Source: Sphingomonadaceae bacterium
GTDB lineage: Bacteria > Pseudomonadota > Alphaproteobacteria > Sphingomonadales > Sphingomonadaceae
NCBI GenBank assembly: GCA_024236155.1
Contig: JACKLA010000005.1
Coordinates: forward strand, 132,501 to 170,375
DNA length: 37,875 nucleotides
Reading direction: 5' to 3'
In this document: in pieces, positions 25,741-31,886 of the stretch
Position numbering within the stretch: position 1 is the stretch's first letter
Layout: each line of letters starts with the position of its first letter
Made by a program: the position numbers and the translations under genes
Notes under the pieces: model-generated
Database searches by the model: none
The model's input: the letters and a program-made list of their open reading frames with translations, nothing else
Told to the model about the DNA's origin: nothing

Positions 25741-26131
25741 GAACCCGCGCATCCGCATCTACGCTAACCGCTGGTTCGCCAAGTTCGCGGCAAAGGAAAA
25801 AATCAGCGATGCCACGCTTGCTGATGCCGTGCATCGGGCCGAAACCGGCCTGATCGATGCCGACCTTGGCAGCGGCCTCATCAAACAGCGTATCGCGCGC
25901 CAGGGCGGAGGCAAGTCGGGCGGTTATCGCTCGATCCTGATTTTCCGCTCCGGCGAGCGGGCCATATTCGTGTTCGCCTTCGCCAAGAGCGACAAGGCGA
26001 ACCTGAGTGCGGCGGAACTGAAGGTCTATCGCAAGGCTGCCAGTATCATGCTGGAACTGGGCGAGGACCAGATCGAAACGGAAGTTGAAGAAGGCCGATT
26101 GGTCGAGGTGAACGACGATGAGCAAGGCTAA
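25733..26131 (+). CDS. RelE/HigB-like toxin of a type II toxin-antitoxin pair
   Basis: A 132-residue protein of the RelE/ParE-superfamily group that contains a GLIKQRIARQGGGKSGGYRS motif followed by a hydrophobic strand and FAFAKSDKANL, as in toxins paired with NadS/HigA-type antitoxins. Members of the family generally cleave mRNA on the ribosome. I prefer the ATG at 25733, which overlaps the integrase 2 stop; an ATG at 25712 is also in frame. The end overlaps the antitoxin by 14 bases. Toxin-first order matches HigBA systems. Confidence 0.85.
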   Translation: MTRNPRIRIYANRWFAKFAAKEKISDATLADAVHRAETGLIDADLGSGLIKQRIARQGGGKSGGYRSILIFRSGERAIFVFAFAKSDKANLSAAELKVYRKAASIMLELGEDQIETEVEEGRLVEVNDDEQG

Positions 26132-26447
26132 GGCAAAGACTTATAAGAACGAGGCGATGGCCGCCGTCCACGAAATGATGGAAGGCCTGCACGACGCTGG
26201 CAGCATCGACAAGCGCACCATGCGCGAGTTTGACGAGGCTTGCCTTGCGCCTGCGCCCGTTCTTTCACCAGAGGAGATCAAAGCGATCCGCGAAGCAGAG
26301 CATGTCTCGCAACCGGTCTTCGCGCGCTATCTCAACGTGTCGAAGAACCTTGTGTCGGACTGGGAGCGAGGCGCGAAGAAGCCGGGAGGTCCGGCACTGC
26401 GGCTGCTGTCCATAATCCAGCGCAGCGGGCTGGATGCGGTGGCATGA
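26118..26447 (+). CDS. HigA/NadS-like antitoxin
   Basis: A 109-residue DNA-binding antitoxin with an XRE-type helix-turn-helix in its C-terminal half (about residues 50-105). The recognisable segment is LSPEEIKAIREAEHVSQPVF and the following NVSKNLVSDWERGAKKP. The N-terminal half, rich in charged residues, would bind and neutralise the toxin. Its ATG lies inside the end of the toxin gene, so the two are made from one message. It converges on the radical-SAM gene of the five-gene operon with 28 bases in between and no clear terminator. Confidence 0.88.
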   Translation: MSKAKAKTYKNEAMAAVHEMMEGLHDAGSIDKRTMREFDEACLAPAPVLSPEEIKAIREAEHVSQPVFARYLNVSKNLVSDWERGAKKPGGPALRLLSIIQRSGLDAVA

Positions 26448-26475
26448 AACACTAAATCCGTTGGAGCCACTTCAA

Positions 26476-27111
26476 TTAGCGAAATGACCTTGCGACAGCG
26501 GCCAGCAATTCTTTGGACGCTTCGAGTGGGCCAAGCCCCCCGGCAATGACGTTCCCGTTAGGGCCGATCTTGATCTCAAGGCGATTTGGAAGATTGCCGA
26601 TTTCGCTCGCCAAGTGCGCGTAGCGCTCAGACAGGAAATGATAGCGCTGATTGCGTGAACCGATCCAAGGGCGCGAAAAGTCGAGCTGAGCCTGATCGAA
26701 AGGACCATCGATCAAGAGGTCAGTTGCCCTCAGAAGCCGATCGAAACCGCTGCTCGCGCTATTCTCAATATCCTCGCGCAAGTATCCGGTAAAAGTGACG
26801 ACCGACAAGCCTTTAAGACGAACAGCTTCCGCGATCGTGGCTAAAGCATCCGCTTGCGCAAATGGTTCGCCACCGAGAAACGTCACTCCCTCGACCGGTG
26901 GACCTAGAATGATTGCATCCACCAATGCGCCGGTTTCAATCAAAGCCCCACCGCGATCAGACCACGTTTGCGGCACACCACAACCGTTACACCTGATCGG
27001 GCAACCCTGAACCTGGATGCAAGCCCGAACCCCCGGTCCCTCGCTCTTGGTAATCGGGGTGAAGCGGTGAACGCGCAGCTTCTGGCGATCAGTCAATCGT
27101 CCGACCGCCAA
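26476..27111 (-). CDS. NrdG-like radical-SAM / 4Fe-4S single-cluster protein
   Basis: A 211-residue protein of the radical-SAM superfamily, in the group related to the NrdG activase. The cluster-binding cysteines Cys37, Cys41 and Cys44 form the canonical CX3CX2C motif in QGCPIRCNGC, and FLGGEPFAQ supplies the GGE motif that contacts S-adenosylmethionine. GPGVRACIQVQGC is as in the family. The start is unclear: the frame opens with TTG at 27111, and TTG at 27096 is equally possible. Either way it overlaps the end of the helix-hairpin-helix gene. It is the last gene of the operon. There is no class III ribonucleotide reductase nearby, so the target is more likely a partner in the module. Confidence 0.88.
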   Translation of the reverse strand: MAVGRLTDRQKLRVHRFTPITKSEGPGVRACIQVQGCPIRCNGCGVPQTWSDRGGALIETGALVDAIILGPPVEGVTFLGGEPFAQADALATIAEAVRLKGLSVVTFTGYLREDIENSASSGFDRLLRATDLLIDGPFDQAQLDFSRPWIGSRNQRYHFLSERYAHLASEIGNLPNRLEIKIGPNGNVIAGGLGPLEASKELLAAVARSFR

Positions 27112-28033
27112 GCGTATTTAGCCTTGGTGCATTTGCGACAGTCGATTTCGTTGGTTCAGTCTCGGGCAAAACCGCGCCTTCCGCCGGTCCAAAGTCCGTC
27201 AGCCCATCGAGCTTAGTCATGATATGGGGCTTTAAATCCAGATAGTCCGCCAATTCAGTGTTCGATGAAAAGGATCGCTCACTGCGCCTTTTCAGGATCA
27301 TTTGCGCCTCTGCAGCCCCGATCCCAGGAAGGGCAAGCAACTCATCAAATTCAGCACTGTTGATCGCTACGACTGGCTTCGTCGCATCGACGACTTCCGG
27401 GGATTTCCTCGGTACATCAACGTGGTGCTGCGATTGCTTCAATCCCAGCGCTGAGACGGATTGGGCATATTCATGTAAGCTCGCGAACAACGTTTCGAGT
27501 TTTTCAGGGTCGATACCTGACCCAGTCCCTTCGTACTCCAACAGTCCGATCTTAACCTTTCCACCACTGAGAGCGACCTGCCGCTGCGCTAGAAAATCCC
27601 AGGTCATTTGCACCGGGTTTTCTTTACCAAAATCTTTCCACGCTATGCCGTCGCGTCCAACCGCTAGCCCTCGGTCTGCCGAGCCAAAAACCGTTCCATC
27701 GACAAGAGCAAAAATCACCGGATTACCCGGCGGTGGAAAGTTCACCATCGCATTCGAGCGTTTCTTTTCCGGGATCAGATCCCCAACGTAGTAGCCATGA
27801 GCGACGAGCGACGAACACGCTTCGACGAGTGCCTCAGGCCAATCTGCGGTTTCTCGAACAATCTCTTCGGCCTGATCCTCCAATTCCTCGACGCGATCGG
27901 CAGCTTCGCGCTTCTCCTTGGCTTCCTGCCGCTTGCCGAGCCAAGCCAAAAACATCACGGCAAAGCCTGCCCACCACCAACCACCCAGCGTGTAGGCAAC
28001 GACCAATGAGACGAGGGTAAAAAATCCGAACAC
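27089..28033 (-). CDS. Membrane-anchored helix-hairpin-helix protein with GGRTID tail
   Basis: A 314-residue protein. Residues 1-33 are a hydrophobic membrane anchor, 34-62 a charged, probable coiled coil, about 65-190 an unassigned domain (the VDGTVFGSADRGLAV to IGLLEYEGTG part faintly recalls bacterial PH-like domains), and 224-275 a helix-hairpin-helix motif (INSAEFDELLALPGIGAAEA), usually involved in non-specific DNA or protein contacts. A flexible Pro/Thr-rich stretch follows and the protein ends GGRTID, which is nearly the same as the end of the AAA+ ATPase in the same operon. The start is GTG at 28033 with AGGA upstream. The gene starts 10 bases after its upstream neighbour. Confidence 0.82.
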   Translation of the reverse strand: MFGFFTLVSLVVAYTLGGWWWAGFAVMFLAWLGKRQEAKEKREAADRVEELEDQAEEIVRETADWPEALVEACSSLVAHGYYVGDLIPEKKRSNAMVNFPPPGNPVIFALVDGTVFGSADRGLAVGRDGIAWKDFGKENPVQMTWDFLAQRQVALSGGKVKIGLLEYEGTGSGIDPEKLETLFASLHEYAQSVSALGLKQSQHHVDVPRKSPEVVDATKPVVAINSAEFDELLALPGIGAAEAQMILKRRSERSFSSNTELADYLDLKPHIMTKLDGLTDFGPAEGAVLPETEPTKSTVANAPRLNTLGGRTID

Positions 28034-28043
28034 CGCAAATTTC

Positions 28044-28760
28044 CTAGTTAAGCCGCAAAGTGAGCAAGATTGACTTATCCGGAAGCACTTCCTCTGACTC
28101 TATAAGCATGTCCCGATCTTCAGCCTCTGATTTGATCCTTTGGTAGACTGACGTCTGCACTGCCTTTCGATAGTCGTCATCAAGATCGGACAGATACTGG
28201 AATGCTTGTTCGGCTTTCACTGCCCCCTTTATGGTCACGCTGAATGGCCCGTCGCCCTCCTTCGTGAAGATCAATTTTGCTGAGTTTATGCGACAAGTCA
28301 GTGATCCGTCAGCCCCATGCGTCGGATCACCACCAAGCTCGGTTAGCGCCTGTGCCAAGAGGTCACGATCGACGAAATTGGTAGGGTAGCTATTGGACTG
28401 TTCCGCCTCTCCATTGGGTAGCGGCGTGAACACTTGCCTACCGGCAGCCGCCTCCAGTTTTTCCATCAAGGCTTGCCGCAATTCCAGGTCTGCACCCTTG
28501 GAAAAGATCGCGACCCAATTCCCGTCGATGAATTCCCAGAAGAAAAACACCCGTTCGCCGTCGAGATGAGTTTTCACCAGAGCCCCGAATTTGACCGCGT
28601 CATATCCAGCCTGCTTAAGCAGGCGAGCCAGCTCGTACTCACTCCCAATGTCAGTCGTGGCTCGCTCCTGCTGCGACGCTACCCACGCTTCAAAGCCTTC
28701 TTTCCCCATGACCACACGAAGGGCCAGGGCGACCGGCAGCAAGGCTAAGGATACAGACAT
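28044..28760 (-). CDS. DUF1257/Ycf35-like protein with an extra N-terminal domain
   Basis: A 238-residue protein in two parts. Residues 126-238 resemble DUF1257 (Ycf35 of chloroplasts and cyanobacteria): NFVDRDLLAQALTELGGDP matches its usual N-terminus and YQRIKSEAEDRDMLIESEEV to LLTLRL its C-terminus. Residues 1-112 form a separate domain with a hydrophobic start and VFFFWEFIDGNWVAIFSK; I do not recognise it. Its ATG is two bases after the DUF2997 stop, with AAGGGGAG upstream inside that gene. DUF1257 and DUF2997 genes are often neighbours, which supports the assignment. The molecular role is not known. Confidence 0.78.
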   Translation of the reverse strand: MSVSLALLPVALALRVVMGKEGFEAWVASQQERATTDIGSEYELARLLKQAGYDAVKFGALVKTHLDGERVFFFWEFIDGNWVAIFSKGADLELRQALMEKLEAAAGRQVFTPLPNGEAEQSNSYPTNFVDRDLLAQALTELGGDPTHGADGSLTCRINSAKLIFTKEGDGPFSVTIKGAVKAEQAFQYLSDLDDDYRKAVQTSVYQRIKSEAEDRDMLIESEEVLPDKSILLTLRLN

Positions 28761-28762
28761 AC

Positions 28763-28987
28763 CTAACGGCTCCCCTTGACGCGCGTGGTTTCAATCTCCG
28801 AGGCTTCCGAGCCGATGACCGCGTCCTGGAAATAGTTCTCTGTCCGCTTTGAATCGATGGTTTCGCCTCCCACCAGTTGCTCAACCAGCGGGATGAATTT
28901 CGTACATCCACTGCCGGCGATTCCATCGATCTCTGCTTCGACGCGTCCATCTGGGAATATGCGCAGTTTGATTTTGCCGCTCGACAT
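28763..28987 (-). CDS. DUF2997 small protein
   Basis: A 74-residue protein of the DUF2997 family: a short beta-strand pair (KIKLRIFPDGRVEAEIDGI), the conserved GSGC with Cys28, then a helix with LVEQLVG and the family-like TENYFQ. The tail after residue 58 is polar. I chose the ATG at 28987, which follows GAGGG, rather than the in-frame TTG at 28999. It lies eight bases after the ATPase stop and two bases before the DUF1257-like gene. Function is unknown in any organism to my knowledge. Confidence 0.8.
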   Translation of the reverse strand: MSSGKIKLRIFPDGRVEAEIDGIAGSGCTKFIPLVEQLVGGETIDSKRTENYFQDAVIGSEASEIETTRVKGSR

Positions 28988-28995
28988 TGTGGCCC

Positions 28996-30663
28996 TCAAA
29001 AGTCGATCGATCTGCCGCCGCGACTACTGATGATCGCATCGGGCGCGCGAGTCGGATCGCTGGGTGGTGGCACGCTATCTGATACCGTGTAGGTTGCTCG
29101 GTCTTCATCTTGCGTGGCTGCGACCGCGCGCACATTTGCCCACTCGCGCAGATGCTGAATCTGCTCAGCTTGTGTCACGGACAATGGGACCGTGAAACGA
29201 ACGGCCTTCAGGAAATCGTCAAGGCAGATGCTGCGATTCTCGTAGAACGCTTCGAACAAGCCGCTGACTACGACTTGCTCCAGTTCCGCTCCCACGAAGC
29301 CTTCAGTCGCATCGGCCAAAGCAGCAAGCGCGGCTTCGTTGGCGACAAATTCGCCAATGACCTCTGGATCGGTCAGGCGCCGGTCAAGGTGGAGCTTCAG
29401 AATTTCGCGGCGCTCGGAATGGGTCGGTAGATCGACAAAAAATATCTCGTCGAAGCGGCCTTTGCGCATCATCTCGGGGGGTAGAGCCGAGATATTGTTA
29501 GCCGTGGCGACGACGAAGACGGGTTTCGACTTCTCCTGCATCCACGTCAAAAACGTTCCGAAAATGCGCGCCGATGTGCCGCTGTCACCACTCGGTCCCG
29601 TGACTGAGCCGAAACCCTTTTCGACCTCATCGATCCACAGCACGCATGGTGCGATTGCCTCGGCAGTGTCGATCGCACGGCGCATGTTTTCTTCCGACGA
29701 TCCAACCAGGCCCGAGAATATTCGACCAACGTCGAGCCGAAGGAGCGGCACCTGCCACATCGCGGAAACAGCCTTGGCGACAAGGCTCTTGCCGCACCCC
29801 GGAACGCCCGCAATCAACACGCCGCGAGGCGCAGGGAGATTGTACCGAGCTGCGGAGTCAAGCCACGACTTATTGCGCTTGATAAGCCAACGTTTGAGGT
29901 TCTGGAGACCGCCAACGTCAGCGATGTTGAGGTCGGGCTTGATATATTCGAGAATCCCGGATTTGCGGATTGTCTGTCGTTTCTCTTCTAAGACGACTTC
30001 CACGTCGGAAATATCGAGTTTGCCGTCCTCAACCATCGCGCGCGCGAATGCATTCTCCGCCTCGTGCAGGGTCAACCCCATAGCCGCTTTCGCAAGGCGT
30101 TCTTCGTCCTCTTCCGTCACATCGATGATAACCCGCCCAGTGCTCCGGTTAGTCTCGATCATCTGGGTAAGGACGCCACGAATCTCATCGAATGATGGCA
30201 ACTCAAACTCGAGGACGGTTACGTCCTTTTCCAACTCAATGGGCAAGGCGAGTTGAGGCGCAATGATGACGACATTCTTCGGGTTTAGAGAGTGCTTTAA
30301 TGCTGGGAGCAGGTCGCGCAGTCGGCGCACGACCTGATGGTCGGGAGATCGTCCGCCAGCCCCCAATACGACATGAAAATCCTTCAGAACGAAAACCGCG
30401 GGGTCCTCGAACTTTTCGATGAAGTCGAGTGCTTTCAGGGGCTGCTTTGTGTCTCCTTCGACCGGAACACCATCCTCAGAAAACCCCTTGGTCAGGCTCC
30501 AGTCTAGGACGCGCCTTTCGGTACGGATGAGATCAACATCCTTGGCAGCAGTCGCCACGAGCTGGAGCGCACGTGCCTCCTCCCAAGTCGCCACATACAA
30601 GTACGGAAAACGCGCACGCATCAGATTCGCGAGCGTGCGTTCAAAACTGACACTATTTCCCAC
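28996..30663 (-). CDS. Ycf46-like AAA+ ATPase with GGRSIDF tail
   Basis: A 555-residue ATPase of the Ycf46 type. The N-terminal part (about 1-240) is the family-specific domain (MRARFPYLYVATWEEARAL, later VFVLKDFHVVLGAGG). The AAA+ module shows Walker A GVPGCGKS at about 286-293, Walker B VLWIDE at about 341-346 followed by GFGSVTGPSGDSGTSARIFG, and FVVATANN with GRFDEIFFVDLP. The last 35 residues are a polar linker ending GGRSIDF. The start is uncertain: GTG at 30663 is my choice, with TTG at 30675 also in frame and no strong ribosome binding site for either. It is the first gene of the operon. Chloroplast and cyanobacterial Ycf46 proteins are poorly characterised. Confidence 0.88.
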   Translation of the reverse strand: MGNSVSFERTLANLMRARFPYLYVATWEEARALQLVATAAKDVDLIRTERRVLDWSLTKGFSEDGVPVEGDTKQPLKALDFIEKFEDPAVFVLKDFHVVLGAGGRSPDHQVVRRLRDLLPALKHSLNPKNVVIIAPQLALPIELEKDVTVLEFELPSFDEIRGVLTQMIETNRSTGRVIIDVTEEDEERLAKAAMGLTLHEAENAFARAMVEDGKLDISDVEVVLEEKRQTIRKSGILEYIKPDLNIADVGGLQNLKRWLIKRNKSWLDSAARYNLPAPRGVLIAGVPGCGKSLVAKAVSAMWQVPLLRLDVGRIFSGLVGSSEENMRRAIDTAEAIAPCVLWIDEVEKGFGSVTGPSGDSGTSARIFGTFLTWMQEKSKPVFVVATANNISALPPEMMRKGRFDEIFFVDLPTHSERREILKLHLDRRLTDPEVIGEFVANEAALAALADATEGFVGAELEQVVVSGLFEAFYENRSICLDDFLKAVRFTVPLSVTQAEQIQHLREWANVRAVAATQDEDRATYTVSDSVPPPSDPTRAPDAIISSRGGRSIDF

Positions 30664-31159
30664 TATGGAACCCAAGTTGAATTGCCCACAAGTCCAAGAC
30701 CCTACCTTTCATATCGTTAAAACGTAAGAAAGATTTGGTCCGTCTGCCACTTTGATTTCCCATGGTGGGCAGCCCTGTCGGACGGCGCAGATTACCGCTC
30801 AAAGATGTCTATCTGCTACAAATTGGGCCATTCCACCGATCTCCGCTAGTCGCAGCAGCCTATCCCTCAGGCGCCAGATGGGCTACAAAATCCGCGTGAA
30901 ACCAAGGCCTTTGTCATCAAAAATTGAACCGGGAAGTGGTAGATCAAAACGGTCCAAATGGGGAACAACTTCGCGCACACCGTACGCGACAAATCGCGGC
31001 TGGAAATGGCGGAATTGTGCGGGTTTCGAGAGGTGGCAGCTTCTCAATCAAAAATGACTTGCTTCCAAAATGTGACCCGGATTTGATTGGCTCGGCTGAA
31101 TTATCGCTGAAATGCTGGGCTTTTCGCGCAGCCGGTGACACATTTCGCGCCAATCAGAT
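30664..31159. other. Gene-free AT-rich stretch upstream of the five-gene operon
   Basis: About 500 bases without a convincing gene on either strand. It should hold the promoter of the ATPase operon and the 3' end of the replication operon. It contains an imperfect dyad at 30706-30732. No tRNA remnant or recombinase core site was found here, so it does not clearly mark a junction of two elements. Confidence 0.55.
30706..30732. promoter_or_regulatory. Imperfect dyad upstream of the ATPase operon
   Basis: CTTTC and GAAAG at 30706-30710 and 30728-30732 flank CGTT-AA-AACG (30715-30724). The two halves are offset by one base. It lies about 45 bases upstream of the presumed ATPase start and is a possible operator. 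Confidence 0.3.
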
Positions 31160-31756
31160 TCAATTTGCCGCCGGAAACGCCAAGACTTCAAATTCTCGGC
31201 AAACGGCTTCCTCCAATTGCCAATATCGCTCCAAATGATGCGCGTAGGTCCGCCGCCACATGCCTTTGGGCCGCTGTGGGGACTGGCCCCGCCCGTTTGC
31301 GCATCCCAGCTTGCTTTGCAGCGCAAAGAGCCTGTCCAGCTTACGTGTCTGGGCCGTCGTGCGTTCGCTGCGATACGCCAGCCGGTGAACCTGCCGCGAT
31401 GCGAAGCAATTACCGCCGGGAGGCAAATAGAGTTTATTCACAAGGGCTCCGCTGTAGGGGCAGACCATCCACCATCGCTTACCGCCAAAATTCGGGACAG
31501 TGTGGCGAAGGTGCACGGTTTGGGTGGCCGTGCCGCTACTGTAGGAAAATACCAGCCGCTCGGCTCCCGCAATTGCCATGAGCGCCAAGCAATCCAATTC
31601 CGTTCGCTGCGCAAAGCGCCCAGCCCAAGTTATCGTGCCGGTCACATCTGCGCCCGGATTGGCCAGCCCGGTGCGCAACATCCACGCAAAATCGATCACT
31701 ACAGAGGATTCCACAGTTGGTCTGCCAAATTGCCGTCCCGAACCAAAGCCGCCCAT
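31160..31756 (-). CDS. GSGR-motif hypothetical protein with degenerate zinc ribbon
   Basis: A 198-residue protein that begins MGGFGSGR, the opening of a family of unnamed proteins common in sphingomonad mobile DNA. The central part RWWMVCPYSGALVNKLYLPPGG and the following AYRS are also typical. In the family as I remember it this region is a four-cysteine zinc ribbon; here only the first cysteine of the first knuckle and one isolated cysteine remain, so metal binding is probably lost. The ATG at 31756 has GGGA upstream; earlier in-frame sequence overlaps the replication gene and is not protein-like. It is the last gene of the replication operon. Confidence 0.72.
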   Translation of the reverse strand: MGGFGSGRQFGRPTVESSVVIDFAWMLRTGLANPGADVTGTITWAGRFAQRTELDCLALMAIAGAERLVFSYSSGTATQTVHLRHTVPNFGGKRWWMVCPYSGALVNKLYLPPGGNCFASRQVHRLAYRSERTTAQTRKLDRLFALQSKLGCANGRGQSPQRPKGMWRRTYAHHLERYWQLEEAVCREFEVLAFPAAN

Positions 31757-31886
31757 TTTATTTTTCCCAAATTTCCAGCGAATTTTCCGGATGCACGTAA
31801 ATTGCCGCACCTTGGATTGTGTCCGTTCAAACCCACACCAGCACTCTGCACCCCTATAAGGGGGGGGTGCGGAGGTGCGGATGGGG

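Noticed and set aside
30752..31057. A 101-codon frame on the plus strand in the gap before the ATPase operon
   Set aside because: No ribosome binding site, no recognisable feature and shadow-like composition; the region looks non-coding.
31840..31886. GCACCCC...GGGGTGC hairpin as a terminator of the replication operon
   Set aside because: The stem exists but no T-run follows on the minus strand, and the GSGR gene downstream appears to be part of the same run.
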